From contig NZ_CP042806.1 of assembly GCF_008000815.1 (NCBI RefSeq), positions 4,588,001-4,652,000 of the forward strand: a stretch of 64,000 nucleotides of DNA. Reading direction: 5' to 3'. The translations under genes and the position numbers were made by a program. Positions 35,342 through 44,637 of the stretch are shown here, piece by piece. The notes beneath the pieces were generated by a model. The model was not told where the DNA came from. It did not search any database and was given only the letters and a program-made list of their open reading frames with translations. Position 1 is the first letter of the stretch; every line of letters begins with the position of its first letter. This DNA is from Terriglobus albidus. GTDB taxonomy: Bacteria; Acidobacteriota; Terriglobia; Terriglobales; Acidobacteriaceae.

Positions 35342-36181
35342 GTGCGCGCTCTCCTCTTTACGCTTTTGACAGCCATCACACTGCCGGCCTCCGCGCAGAC
35401 GGCAGACCTTTCGCAGTCGCCACGGGACTGGGTCGTCGCCACCGTCAAGACCGAACTTCCGGTCGTCACCCGCGACAACTTATACCTGCGATATCTTTCA
35501 CGCCGCGTTGATGAACGCGGCGACGTGGTACGCGACACCATTGAAGCCAAAGAAGGCGCGGTCGCACGTCTTGTCAGCAAGGAAGGCCGTGCCCTCACCA
35601 AGGAAGAGAACGAGGCTGAGTGTGCACGTCTCAATGCCACATTGGAAGACCCGAGCGGCTTTTTGAAACACCACAAACGGGACCGATCGAATATTTCGTT
35701 GACCGCGGAACTGATCAAGCTCATGCCGGATGCAATGCTCTGGACCTACGTCCCAGGTCAACCGCAACTGGCAGGGCGGTCGCCGCAGCAAGTCGTTTTG
35801 GACTTCCACCCGAACCCGGCTTTTCATCCGTCCGGCATGGCCCAGGGCGCCCTCGGCTCCCTTGAGGGTCGCATCTGGATCGATGCGCAGAGCCATCACA
35901 TGATGCGCATGGAGGGCCATATCTTTCGCGATGCCAACCTCGGGTGGGGCCTGATCGCAAAGATCTATGCGGGCGGCAACCTCGAACTCGATCAGCGCGA
36001 TTTTGGCAACGGGCTCTGGACCTACAGCCGGCTCACCATGGACATCACCGTCCGTGAGGTGCTGGTGCATACCGTCAAAGTGAAATCGCTGTTCGAGGCA
36101 ACGAATGTAACGCCGATGCCCGCCGCACTTTCCTGGCAAGACGCCATCAAAGTGCTTCTTACTGCCCCCCTGCGGCCATAG
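35342..36181 (+). CDS. Exported protein of unknown function
   Basis: A 279-residue protein beginning with GTG (MRALLFTLLTAITLPASAQ, a signal peptide) without an obvious ribosome site. The mature part contains NLYLRYLSRRVDERGDVVRDT and a repeated beta-strand pattern from about 150 to 250 (WIDAQSHHMMRMEGHIFRD, GNLELDQRDFGNGLWTY). This resembles outer-membrane lipoprotein-sorting or LolA-like sheets, but no family is proven. Such proteins are common in acidobacteria. It stands alone. Confidence 0.72.
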   Translation: MRALLFTLLTAITLPASAQTADLSQSPRDWVVATVKTELPVVTRDNLYLRYLSRRVDERGDVVRDTIEAKEGAVARLVSKEGRALTKEENEAECARLNATLEDPSGFLKHHKRDRSNISLTAELIKLMPDAMLWTYVPGQPQLAGRSPQQVVLDFHPNPAFHPSGMAQGALGSLEGRIWIDAQSHHMMRMEGHIFRDANLGWGLIAKIYAGGNLELDQRDFGNGLWTYSRLTMDITVREVLVHTVKVKSLFEATNVTPMPAALSWQDAIKVLLTAPLRP

Positions 36182-36419
36182 AGCACGCCTTCAGAGCTTA
36201 CCTGCCCGGGTGCCCCGCCCTCGCAACGCTAGGGCGGGTAGGGAATACCCCAAATTCATGACAAGCTCAAATCATTTTTTGGATATGCCCTAGTGTGGTG
36301 AGTCTAAAGTTCGCGACATAAATCATGAATAGCGTTGCCATCCGAAGCGTTGGAAAGCAGGTCCTTCACCACCTTGGATGACAACATTTACGACAAGAAC
36401 TTCAGACTCAGGACACTGG
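36182..36419. other. Gene-free gap with a GC-rich hairpin
   Basis: 238 bp between convergent genes. It contains GCCCGCCCTcgcaacgctAGGGCGGG-type pairing near 36215-36240 and a following AT-rich stretch. A similar GGGTGCCxCGCCCTCGC motif occurs at 40634-40655. No open frame or RNA gene is recognised. Confidence 0.4.
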
Positions 36420-37529
36420 CTACTTCGTGATTCGTTCTTCGCGGACGGTAAGCTTCTGGATGAGACCGGTCTTCACCTCAAAGCCGCGTCCCGGTGTTGT
36501 CGGCACCGTGATCTCACCGGTGCTGCTTACTTCGACCGCCGGCTCGATGATGTCCTCTGCCCAATAGCGCTTCGAGGCGCTAACGTCACCCGGCAGCCGG
36601 AAGTTCTCCAACGACGACAAGGCGATGTTCTGTGCACGACCAATGCCGGTCTCAAGCATGCCGCCGCACCACACCGGAATCCCTCGCTCTGCGGCGACGT
36701 TGTGGACCGCAATCGCTTCGCTGAAACCGCCCACACGCCCGACCTTGATGTTGATGATGCCGCAGCTTCCCATATCGATGGCCGCCAGGGCATCGCGCCG
36801 GTTGCGGATGGACTCGTCCAGGCAGATGCGTGTCTTCAGGCGTGACTGCAGCTTTGAGTGGAAGTAAAAATCGTCGTACCAGAGAGGCTGCTCGATCATG
36901 AGCAGGTTGAAACGGTCCCATGACGCGATGTGATCGGAGTCTTTCACCCGGTAAGCCGAGTTTGCGTCGCAGCTCAGAAGAATCTGCGGCCAGCGCTTGC
37001 GGACCATCTCGAAGATCTCAATATCCCAGCCCGGCTTACATTTCAGTTTGATGCGCTGATAGCCTGCGGCGAGCTCCGTCTCGATCTTTTCCATCAGCTT
37101 CTCAGGAGTAGGCTGAATGCCGATGGAGACACCGCAAGGAATCGAGTCACGGACGCCGCCAAGCAACTGGGCAAGAGGAACCTTCTTCAGAATCGATTCC
37201 AGCTCCCAAACGGCATTTTCCAGAGATGCCTTCGCCATGCGGTGCCCGCGCACCTGTTTCAGCAGATCGGGGACTTTGCCGCCATTCTCGATCTCGACAC
37301 CTACCAGGCGAGGCGCCAGCTCCGTCTTCGCGATGATCCAGGCGGTATCGATCATCTCGTCGGAGAAGTAAGGATGCTCTCCAGCGACACACTCACCCCA
37401 GGCCGTCGTTCCCTCGGCCTGCAGTTCTACGAGCATGATGCGGCGCATCGTGGTCAGCCCGAAGCTGGTTTCAAACGGGTGAGCCAGAGGCATCTGGATC
37501 TCGCGCAACACTATGGCATCAATCTTCAT
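36420..37529 (-). CDS. menC: o-Succinylbenzoate synthase / N-succinylamino acid racemase
   Basis: A 369-residue enolase-superfamily enzyme of the MenC/NSAR branch. Catalytic residues are the KxK pair in RIKLKCKPGW, metal ligands in SCDANSAYR, IEQPLWYDD and CLDESIRN, and the second Lys in IINIKVGRVGG. In this branch the same fold makes o-succinylbenzoate for menaquinone, racemises N-succinylamino acids, or does both. No other men genes are in the window. The neighbouring GNAT-like gene favours the N-succinylamino acid racemase role (inference). It lies 17 bp downstream of the GNAT-like gene. Confidence 0.88.
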   Translation of the reverse strand: MKIDAIVLREIQMPLAHPFETSFGLTTMRRIMLVELQAEGTTAWGECVAGEHPYFSDEMIDTAWIIAKTELAPRLVGVEIENGGKVPDLLKQVRGHRMAKASLENAVWELESILKKVPLAQLLGGVRDSIPCGVSIGIQPTPEKLMEKIETELAAGYQRIKLKCKPGWDIEIFEMVRKRWPQILLSCDANSAYRVKDSDHIASWDRFNLLMIEQPLWYDDFYFHSKLQSRLKTRICLDESIRNRRDALAAIDMGSCGIINIKVGRVGGFSEAIAVHNVAAERGIPVWCGGMLETGIGRAQNIALSSLENFRLPGDVSASKRYWAEDIIEPAVEVSSTGEITVPTTPGRGFEVKTGLIQKLTVREERITK

Positions 37530-37546
37530 TCGTCTCTCTTTTCCTT

Positions 37547-38302
37547 CTAAACCAACAGATCTTCATCCCAACGGCCCAGCAGGAATCTGCCAGTCCCATC
37601 CGCATCGCGCTCATAGCCGATCACCGAGAGCCCCTGGGCAAACGCCGCCTCCAGGGCTTCGCGATTCGAGGCCTGCAGGGCGGCTGCTTTGTCGCGGTCC
37701 GCTTCGTTTGCCTTCCACTCATAAATAGCAGCAGGCACCTCTACGGAGCGTTCTATCTCCATCCGAGGCTTCCCGCCGGCGAGAGCTGTCTTGACGCGAT
37801 CGCTCTTGAGCCACCATTCGGCATACAGACGGTCGGTGGGGAGGCCTCCCTGCAACGGCGAGGTGGAGGAGCCGTAGAAGTCAGCCTTGTACCGTCTGGA
37901 GATGGCGCCGAGCTTCGTGATGTTGAGGTAGGCGTTTTTGATCTCCAGCGGATCGTAGGTCCATTCCATCAGGTCGAAGCCTTTGGCGAGCGCGCCGTCG
38001 CGCTGTGCGAGCTTAAGACGGCGTCCGACACCGCCGTTACGGTACTCGGGCAGAACCGCCAGCATGTGCGAATGCAGATAGCTGTGCCCGTTACGGAAGC
38101 CTGGCAGGCCCATGGCGAAGCCGATCATGCGGTCCCCATCATAGGCTCCGAGAACCTGCCCTCCGATGCGGTAAGCGACGAGGAAGACGCGGCGCGGAAT
38201 CAGGTCCTGCTGCGAGTAATTCCATACCGTCAACTGCAGATCGACACACAGGTCGAACTCACTGAGCTCTGACAGCTCACGGATCACGATCTCCGTACTC
38301 AA
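37547..38302 (-). CDS. GNAT-superfamily acyltransferase-like protein (COG3375 type)
   Basis: A 251-residue protein when started at TTG 38302, whose TTGA overlaps the mazG stop exactly and implies translational coupling. An upstream GTG at 38323 is the alternative. It contains a GNAT core with HSHMLAVLPEYRNGGVGRRLK (acyl-CoA-binding loop) and MEWTYDPLEIKNAYLNITKLGA. This subtype is often encoded beside MenC/NSAR enzymes. In Geobacillus a GNAT partner N-succinylates D-amino acids in a D-to-L conversion pathway. That role is plausible here but unproven. Confidence 0.82.
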   Translation of the reverse strand: MSTEIVIRELSELSEFDLCVDLQLTVWNYSQQDLIPRRVFLVAYRIGGQVLGAYDGDRMIGFAMGLPGFRNGHSYLHSHMLAVLPEYRNGGVGRRLKLAQRDGALAKGFDLMEWTYDPLEIKNAYLNITKLGAISRRYKADFYGSSTSPLQGGLPTDRLYAEWWLKSDRVKTALAGGKPRMEIERSVEVPAAIYEWKANEADRDKAAALQASNREALEAAFAQGLSVIGYERDADGTGRFLLGRWDEDLLV

Positions 38303-39093
38303 GCCTTCTTTGCCTCCGACCACAGCTCTTCGAGCCGGGTTGCGGAGAGACCCTCCAGGGAGCCTCCCGCTAACTGTTCCATCGCGGCAAACCGCCCGCG
38401 GAACTTTGCATTTGCCAGACGCAACGCCTGCTCGGCATCTACCTTCAAATGCCGAGAGAGGTTGACTGCAGTAAACATCAAGTCGCCAAACTCTTCTTCT
38501 ACCTTCGCACGATTCCCTGCGGCTACCTCTGCGGCGAGTTCTTTTGACTCCTCCTCGATCTTGCCGACAAGACCCTGTATGTCCGGCCAGTCGAAGCCGA
38601 CCTTGGCGGCCTTCGAGCCCAGCTTTGCTGCTTCGACAACAGCCGGCATGCTGCGAGGTACCTCGCCCAGCAAACCACCCTCACGAGCCTTTCCGGCCTT
38701 CTCTTCCTTCTTGATGGCCTCCCAGTTGCGGAGGACAGTATCCGCATCGTCGGCGGTGACCTCTCCGAAGATGTGAGGGTGCCGCCGGATGAGCTTGGAG
38801 TTCAGACCATCCACAACCTCAGTGATGGAGAAGTAACCGGCCTCTTCCGCCATCTGAGCGTAGAAAAGCACCTGCAGCAGAAGATCGCCGAGCTCATCTT
38901 TGAGCTCCGGCCAGGCGCGTCGTTCGATAGCGTCGAAGACCTCGTAGGTCTCCTCCAGCGTATGCCGCTTGATCGTGTCGAAGGTCTGCTCACGGTCCCA
39001 GGGACAGCCATCCGGGGCTCGCAACCGCGCCATGATGCCCACCGCCTCAGCGAACCGTTCGGCCGCCAGGTCCGGGGTCTTCTTCGAATCCAT
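38299..39093 (-). CDS. mazG: Nucleoside triphosphate pyrophosphohydrolase
   Basis: Hydrolyses (d)NTPs to monophosphates and pyrophosphate, clearing aberrant nucleotides. The 264-residue protein has two MazG repeats: CPWDREQTFDTIKRHTLEETYEV with ELKDELGDLLLQVLF (about 30-80), and KIEEESKELAAEV with VEEEFGDLMFTAVNLSRHL (about 180-220). EExxE and ExxD metal motifs are present in both. Its stop overlaps the next gene's TTG start. Confidence 0.93.
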   Translation of the reverse strand: MDSKKTPDLAAERFAEAVGIMARLRAPDGCPWDREQTFDTIKRHTLEETYEVFDAIERRAWPELKDELGDLLLQVLFYAQMAEEAGYFSITEVVDGLNSKLIRRHPHIFGEVTADDADTVLRNWEAIKKEEKAGKAREGGLLGEVPRSMPAVVEAAKLGSKAAKVGFDWPDIQGLVGKIEEESKELAAEVAAGNRAKVEEEFGDLMFTAVNLSRHLKVDAEQALRLANAKFRGRFAAMEQLAGGSLEGLSATRLEELWSEAKKA

Positions 39094-39159
39094 GGGTTAA
39101 GCATAACGAACGAGATGGGCAGGGTACGACCCTAAGGTCGTGCTACCATCAACCCCATC

Positions 39160-39360
39160 GTGCCCACACCGACCAAGACGCGCATTTCGCCCTGGGCTTT
39201 GCTTCTGGTTCTGCCCTATCTGGCGCTCTGCTTTCCGAGCCTGTACAACCGGATGACGCCGGATCTGATAGGCTTTCCGTTCTTTTACTGGTACCAGTTG
39301 GCGTGGGTAATCATCGCGTCGGCCATCATGCTGTTCGTTTATAGGAAGCTGAAGTCCTGA
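39160..39360 (+). CDS. DUF3311-like small membrane protein
   Basis: A 66-residue protein with GTG start and two hydrophobic helices (WALLLVLPYLALCF and FFYWYQLAWVIIASAIMLFVY) separated by SLYNRMTPDLIGFP. The motif PxLYNRxxPxLxGxPFFYWYQ is the hallmark of DUF3311, usually encoded directly before a sodium:solute symporter. Here the next gene, 10 bp downstream, is an MscS channel instead. Confidence 0.82.
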   Translation: MPTPTKTRISPWALLLVLPYLALCFPSLYNRMTPDLIGFPFFYWYQLAWVIIASAIMLFVYRKLKS

Positions 39361-39370
39361 TTCGCACACC

Positions 39371-40621
39371 ATGCACGTTCTTCCCGCACTGCTCGCTGAG
39401 ATCCCTTTCTGGAAGAATCCCGATTACCTGAAGCGCGCCGCGATCACGCTGCTGATCCTGGTAACTGCATTCCTCCTCTGGCGCCTGCTGCGCCGCGGAC
39501 GAGCCCGTCTGGATGATCTGCTGCAGAGCAAGCGGCGCACCGTACCGCCGCTGCATATTCGCGGTCTGCAGCTTCTGACCGGTTCACAGATCGTGTCTGC
39601 ACTGAGCCTGCTAAGCCTCACCCTTTTCTACGGGCTCGCCCTGCTGAACGTGATCGTCGCCCTGCTGCTGACCTTCAGCCAGTTCCCCGCCACCGAGCGT
39701 TATGTCAACCTGGTGCTCGGCTGGGTCCTCACCCCTCTGCACGACCTCTACTACGGCTTCCTTGCGTCGTTACCGAACCTCATCACCATCCTGGTCATCG
39801 CCATACTCACGCGCTTCATTCTGAAGGCGGTGAGCTTTCTGTTCACCAAGGCAGATGAGGGCGCCATCAACCTCTCGCCGTGGGTGCACCGTGATGTAGC
39901 GCTGCCTACCGGCCAGATCGTCCGGGCTGTGATTATCTTGATCGCGCTGTTCCTGATCGCACCACGGATTCCAGGCACAGGATCGGAGGCTGCGAAGGGC
40001 CTGTCGGTCGTCATCGGCCTAATGGTCTCGTTTGGCTCAAGCTCAACCGTAGGCAATGTCATCGCCGGCATCGTGCTGACCTACATGCGTCCATTTCGCG
40101 TTGGAGATCGGGTACAGATCCAGGGAACAACCGGTGACGTTATGGAGCGGACGTTCCTCTACACCAAGCTGCTGACGCCGAAAAATGAAGAGGTGCTGAT
40201 TCCCTCCACCAAAGCGCTGGATGGCAACATCACCAACTACTCGGCACAGGCACGTTCCGGAAACCTGATCCTCTATACAACGGTCACGATCGGCTATGAC
40301 ACGCCGTGGCAGACAATACATCAGCTTCTGATCGATGCGGCGTTGAAGACGGAGATGGTCGAGCCGAATCCGCAACCATTCGTGCTGCAGACTGCGCTCG
40401 ACGATTTCTATATTCACTATCAAGTGAACGCCTTTACGGCGCATGCCGAGGCCATGCCGCGCATCTACAGCGAACTCCACAGGAATATTCAGGACGCGTT
40501 CAATGCGGCGGGCATGGAGATCATGTCACCGCATTACACGCAGCTTCGGGATGGGAACCAGTCGACAGTCCAGGGGCCGTTGAAACCAAAAGCTACACGG
40601 TTTCGAGTAGCGATGGACTGA
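39371..40621 (+). CDS. MscS-family mechanosensitive channel
   Basis: A 416-residue inner-membrane channel that would release solutes under osmotic shock. Four hydrophobic segments precede the pore helix region GLSVVIGLMVSFGSSSTVGNVIAGIVL (about 210-236) and the MscS beta-domain signature FRVGDRVQIQGTTGDVMERTFLYTKL. The C-terminal alpha/beta part (NAFTAHAEAMPRIYSELHRNIQDAFNAAGMEIMSPHYTQLRDG) is typical of cyanobacterial- and soil-type MscS proteins. It is probably co-transcribed with the small DUF3311 gene. Confidence 0.9.
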   Translation: MHVLPALLAEIPFWKNPDYLKRAAITLLILVTAFLLWRLLRRGRARLDDLLQSKRRTVPPLHIRGLQLLTGSQIVSALSLLSLTLFYGLALLNVIVALLLTFSQFPATERYVNLVLGWVLTPLHDLYYGFLASLPNLITILVIAILTRFILKAVSFLFTKADEGAINLSPWVHRDVALPTGQIVRAVIILIALFLIAPRIPGTGSEAAKGLSVVIGLMVSFGSSSTVGNVIAGIVLTYMRPFRVGDRVQIQGTTGDVMERTFLYTKLLTPKNEEVLIPSTKALDGNITNYSAQARSGNLILYTTVTIGYDTPWQTIHQLLIDAALKTEMVEPNPQPFVLQTALDDFYIHYQVNAFTAHAEAMPRIYSELHRNIQDAFNAAGMEIMSPHYTQLRDGNQSTVQGPLKPKATRFRVAMD

Positions 40622-40687
40622 CACTTCCCTAAACGGGTGCCTCGCCCTCGCGGAGTGTGGGCAAGCAGCCCCAAATTATTTCAAGAG

Positions 40688-40748
40688 AAAAAGGCGGTTG
40701 AAAAGAAGCTGGCGGAGCCACATAGAGTGCTGGGCTCCGCCGCCTTTT
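40688..40748. terminator. Hairpin after the MscS gene
   Basis: Outer arms AAAGGCGG / CCGCCTTT and inner arms GGCGGAGCC / GGCTCCGCC stack into a long stem, 70-130 bp beyond the MscS stop. The T-run after it is short. A second hairpin, GTAGTGAGAC / GTCTCACTAC at 40757-40790, follows and precedes the 3' end of the convergent OmpA gene. Confidence 0.6.
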
Positions 40749-40836
40749 GGGGGTGAGTAGTGAGACTGGCAGCACACCGGTCTCACTACTGGAGGGTGGG
40801 TACTTCACTTGCAGTGACTACTGAGGAAGGAAACCT

Positions 40837-41589
40837 CTACTTGGTACCGCTCGGAGCGGACGTGTCGGCCTCATCCTTCATGTTCGACATCAGGCGAACA
40901 GCGACGCGACGGTTCTGCTTGCGACCGGCGGCCGTCTTGTTGGACGCGACTTCCTGATCCTTACCGATACCGATGAGATAGAACTTATGAGGAGCAACGT
41001 TGTACTTGGTCTGTAAATAATTTACGACCGCATCTGCACGACGCTGACTGAGGTCGTAGTTGTACTGCGGATCGCCGGTGGAGTCAGTGCCTCCGGTGAC
41101 CTCGAGAATGTAGTGACGGGCGCCGTCAAGCTTGGCGGCGAACGAGTCGAGGTCCTTCTTGTCGCTGGCAGTCAGCGTAGCTTTGTCGAAGCCGAAGGTC
41201 ACGGTCACATCCGCGAGCGGCGTGTAGTGATCCAGGTTGGCGACGACACCCGTCAGCGAGTCGACACGATTGTAGGCTTCCTGGGCGCTCTTACCGGCCG
41301 AGTCCGCAGCGGTTCCGGCGGCCATAGCATGTTGATCAGCCGTATCGGCAGCACCCTGGGCGCGGGCAATACCGGCCTGAGCGCGCTGATCCGTATCAAG
41401 AATCGTGCGATGGTCCTGTGCCGTCTTCGCATCCAGATCGTTCGTATTCTGGATGAGCGGAGCAGTCTGCGAGCGAACATAGTTCTTTGTGGAGCAACCC
41501 ACCGTCAGGAAAAGAATGCCAGCCGCAGCCACCGTGGTAGCAATAGCGGCTCCAAGATTCTTGCGTGCAAGGCGGAAATCGTTCGTCAT
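40837..41589 (-). CDS. OmpA-family lipoprotein
   Basis: A 250-residue outer-membrane lipoprotein: a leader ending in LTVGCS gives the lipidated Cys32. Residues about 45-115 form an Ala-rich, coiled-coil-like helix (AQAGIARAQGAADTADQHAM). The C-terminal OmpA domain (125-235) has VTFGFDKATLTASDKKDLDSFA, the peptidoglycan-binding LSQRRADAVVNYLQTK and GIGKDQEVASNKTAAGRKQNRRVAVRL. It probably tethers the outer membrane to peptidoglycan. GGAGAGTC precedes the ATG. Confidence 0.9.
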   Translation of the reverse strand: MTNDFRLARKNLGAAIATTVAAAGILFLTVGCSTKNYVRSQTAPLIQNTNDLDAKTAQDHRTILDTDQRAQAGIARAQGAADTADQHAMAAGTAADSAGKSAQEAYNRVDSLTGVVANLDHYTPLADVTVTFGFDKATLTASDKKDLDSFAAKLDGARHYILEVTGGTDSTGDPQYNYDLSQRRADAVVNYLQTKYNVAPHKFYLIGIGKDQEVASNKTAAGRKQNRRVAVRLMSNMKDEADTSAPSGTK

Positions 41590-41805
41590 GGTGACTCTCC
41601 TATTGTTTGGCCCGGCAAACAGGGCCTCTGTTACGCCTTATCAGATGCAAGCTACGCACCAAATGTAAACCTCCAATGTTTTCAATATTTTGCGAGATCT
41701 TCCAGGCTTAAATAGGGAAAAATTTTCCTACCATCTCTTCCGACGATGTCCGGCTGTAGAGCGGAGTAATCTAATAATTTGCGCTCTGAAAAGGCGCCTC
41801 CTCTG

Positions 41806-43758
41806 ATGGATCTGCTTGCGAAAATCCGGACACTGCCGACGAAACCCGGCTGTTACCTCTACAAGAACGCCGAGGGAGAGGTGATCTATGTCGGGAAGGC
41901 GAAGAATCTGCGGGCACGGGTTCGCAGCTACTTCCTCGCCGCCAGCCAGGCGAATGCCAAGACCGGCTCCCTGATGCGCGAGGCGGTCGACATCGATTAC
42001 ATCCAGGTCGCGAACGAGCACGAAGCTCTGGCGCTGGAAAACAACCTGATCAAACAGCGGAAGCCGCGGTTCAACATCCTGCTGCGGGATGACAAGACCT
42101 ACCCGTATATCAAGCTGACCCTGGGCGACCGCTATCCGAAAGTCTTTGTCACGCGACGACTGAAGAAAGACGGGTCAGCTTACTTCGGGCCGTACTTTCC
42201 CGGCAATCTGGCATACCGCCTGGTAGATCTGATTCATCGCAGCTTTCTGATTCCGTCGTGCAAGGTTGATCTCTCCCGCTATCACTCACGCGCCTGCCTG
42301 CAGTACTACATCAAGCGCTGCCTTGGACCGTGCGTCGAAGGTTTCACAACACCGGAGGCCTATCGCGAGGCTGTACGCGACGTGCAGCTCTTCCTCGACG
42401 GAAAAGAAAGCGAGTTAGAAGGACGTCTGCGAGAGCGCATGGCCGAAGCCGCTGCCGCAGAACAGTATGAGCTTGCCGCACGGATGCGTGACCAGCTCAT
42501 CACCGTGCAGCAATTGCAGGAGAAACAGCGCATTGCCAGTACGGAAAACGAGGACGCGGACGTCTTCGGCTTCCACTTCGAGAAAGAGATGCTGGCGGTC
42601 AACCTCTTCCATATGCGGTCGGGCAAGATCGTGGATAAGCGCGACTTCTTCTGGGAAGACCTGCCTGACTTCAGTTTTCTGGCGGAAGACCCGGAGGAGA
42701 GTGACGAGACGGAGGACATGGAAGCGCTCGGCCCCGGAGGCGCTCCAGAAGCAGCTGTGGAGGCAACGATCGAACGGCCCGCGTTCTCTCCGTCAGCCTT
42801 CTTCTCTGCCCTATTGAAGCAGGTGTATCTCGATCAACCGTATGTTCCCAAGCATATCTACGTCCCGGTCGATTTCCCTGACCGCACGGCGCTGGCCTCC
42901 CTGCTCTCAGAGCGGACTGGGCACAAGATTGAGCTGGCCGCACCGCAACGCGGAGACAAGCGTTCATTGGTCGATCTGGTATGCCAGAACGCCAAGCAGG
43001 CTTATGATCAACGGTTCCGCACGCTGCAGCCGACCAACAAGGCCATTGCGGAAGCATTGCAGGATGCACTGAGCCTGGAGGAACCACCGCGGCGTATCGA
43101 GTGCTTCGACATCTCCCACATCCAGGGAGCGGAGACGGTTGCCAGCATGGTGGTGTGGGAAGACGGCGCGATGAAGAAGTCGGACTACCGCAAGTTCAAG
43201 GTTAAGACCGTGAGCGGTGTCGACGACTTCGCCTCCATGCGCGAGATTGTGCATCGCCGGTACTCACGCCTGCTGGAAGAGAAGAAAGACCTTCCATCGC
43301 TAATCCTGATCGACGGCGGCCTGGGACAGCTTCACGCAGCCTATGCCGCACTGGAACAGCTCGGGCTAACGCTGCAGCCGCTGGCCTCCATCGCGAAGCG
43401 CGAAGAGATTGTCTATGTCTATGGTCAGGAGGATGAGCCAGTGGTGCTGGACCGGCGTTCTCCAGTTCTGCATCTGATCCAGAAGATCCGCGATGAATCG
43501 CACCGGTTTGCGATTACCTACCACCGCAAACGCCGCGAGATGCGTGACCGCGATTCGGAGCTGCTGGCAATCCCGGGTGTTGGTCCACGGACACGCCAGC
43601 GGCTGCTGGAGCACTTTGGATCGCTGCGCGGCATCAAGCAGGCCGGCCCGGATGCCTTGTCGGCCGTCGTGAGTCCAGCGACTGCGGAGAAGATCCGGAA
43701 TTACTTCCAAGCGGAGAACGAAGCAGCTGTCGATACGGCGCTGCGGGTCATTCAGTAA
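41806..43758 (+). CDS. uvrC: Excinuclease ABC subunit C
   Basis: Makes the dual incisions in nucleotide excision repair. The protein has 650 residues from MDLLAKIRTLP. A TTG nine codons earlier is a less likely start. Domain order is the GIY-YIG nuclease (GCYLYKNAEGEVIYVGKAKNLRARVRSYF), a Cys cluster (ACLQYYIKRCLGPCVEG), the UVR motif (AAAEQYELAARMRDQL), the RNase H-like nuclease (RIECFDISHIQGAETVASMVVWEDG, LILIDGGLGQLHAA) and a C-terminal helix-hairpin-helix (IPGVGPRTRQRLLEHFGS). An acidic insertion (EDPEESDETEDME) sits mid-protein. It is divergent from the OmpA lipoprotein. Confidence 0.95.
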   Translation: MDLLAKIRTLPTKPGCYLYKNAEGEVIYVGKAKNLRARVRSYFLAASQANAKTGSLMREAVDIDYIQVANEHEALALENNLIKQRKPRFNILLRDDKTYPYIKLTLGDRYPKVFVTRRLKKDGSAYFGPYFPGNLAYRLVDLIHRSFLIPSCKVDLSRYHSRACLQYYIKRCLGPCVEGFTTPEAYREAVRDVQLFLDGKESELEGRLRERMAEAAAAEQYELAARMRDQLITVQQLQEKQRIASTENEDADVFGFHFEKEMLAVNLFHMRSGKIVDKRDFFWEDLPDFSFLAEDPEESDETEDMEALGPGGAPEAAVEATIERPAFSPSAFFSALLKQVYLDQPYVPKHIYVPVDFPDRTALASLLSERTGHKIELAAPQRGDKRSLVDLVCQNAKQAYDQRFRTLQPTNKAIAEALQDALSLEEPPRRIECFDISHIQGAETVASMVVWEDGAMKKSDYRKFKVKTVSGVDDFASMREIVHRRYSRLLEEKKDLPSLILIDGGLGQLHAAYAALEQLGLTLQPLASIAKREEIVYVYGQEDEPVVLDRRSPVLHLIQKIRDESHRFAITYHRKRREMRDRDSELLAIPGVGPRTRQRLLEHFGSLRGIKQAGPDALSAVVSPATAEKIRNYFQAENEAAVDTALRVIQ

Positions 43759-43812
43759 AACTGCCTCTCTGGGCCACGTACCTGAGCCGCCCAAAATCGA
43801 TATTCTTAGAGT

Positions 43813-44625
43813 GTGAGTACTGCTGCTGAGCTTCATGCCGAATCGATCTCCTTTCAGGATCACTCCGAGAACTCCGGCCCCTTCGATATCGTGGGCGATG
43901 TTCACGGATGTATCGATGAGCTGAGGGAGTTATTGGGAACGCTTGGATACCAGGTGGGCGATGATCTCTCCATCACATCCCCGGACAAGCGCAGGCTGAT
44001 CTTTGTCGGCGACCTCGCGGATCGCGGCCCGGGAATCCCGGAGGTCTTTCGTCTGGTATCCACGGCGATGGCACAGGGCAAGGCCTTCTCTGTCGCCGGA
44101 AACCACGATGTGCGGCTCGCGACAGCTCTGTGCGGCAAGACGCTGCCTTTGACCTTCGGGCTGGCCGATTCGCTGGAACAATTCGGCCGGCAGTCGCCGG
44201 AGTTCACAAAGCAGATGGCGATCTTCATCAAGCGGCTGCCGGGGCATCTGATCTTCGACCATGCCAGGCTTCTGGTCGCTCACGCCGGCCTGAAGGAATC
44301 CATGCATCGCGCCGCCACCATCCAGGCGCGGGAGCTGGCAATTCATGGAGAGAAGACCGGAGTCCGCGATCAGTGGGGCGAAATCCGTTATCCGTGGGCG
44401 GCAGAGTACAAAGGGGACCCGCTAATCGTCTTCGGGCATACTCCAGTGGAGAGCCCTGTGATCCTGAACAACACCATCAACATCGACACCGGGTGTGTCT
44501 TCGGCGGCAGATTAACGGCGCTGCGTTATCCGGAGTGTGAGTTTGTCTCGGTTCCGGCGAAGCGTAAGTACTACGAACCGACGCGACCATTTCTTCCGGA
44601 CGATCCCCGGCTGCTGGTTGGGTAA
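43813..44625 (+). CDS. Calcineurin-like metallophosphoesterase (PrpE type)
   Basis: A 270-residue protein with GTG start and all phosphoesterase motifs: IVGDVHGCIDELRELL, FVGDLADRGPGIPE, VAGNHDVRLATALCG, LLVAHAGLK and VFGHTPVE. The order and the TGCVFGGRLTALRYPE ending match bis(5'-nucleosyl)-tetraphosphatase/PrpE and bacterial RNA-repair phosphatase domains. Substrates could be dinucleoside polyphosphates or phosphoproteins. It follows uvrC by 54 bp. Confidence 0.85.
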   Translation: MSTAAELHAESISFQDHSENSGPFDIVGDVHGCIDELRELLGTLGYQVGDDLSITSPDKRRLIFVGDLADRGPGIPEVFRLVSTAMAQGKAFSVAGNHDVRLATALCGKTLPLTFGLADSLEQFGRQSPEFTKQMAIFIKRLPGHLIFDHARLLVAHAGLKESMHRAATIQARELAIHGEKTGVRDQWGEIRYPWAAEYKGDPLIVFGHTPVESPVILNNTINIDTGCVFGGRLTALRYPECEFVSVPAKRKYYEPTRPFLPDDPRLLVG

Positions 44626-44637
44626 AGACTGGTGGGA

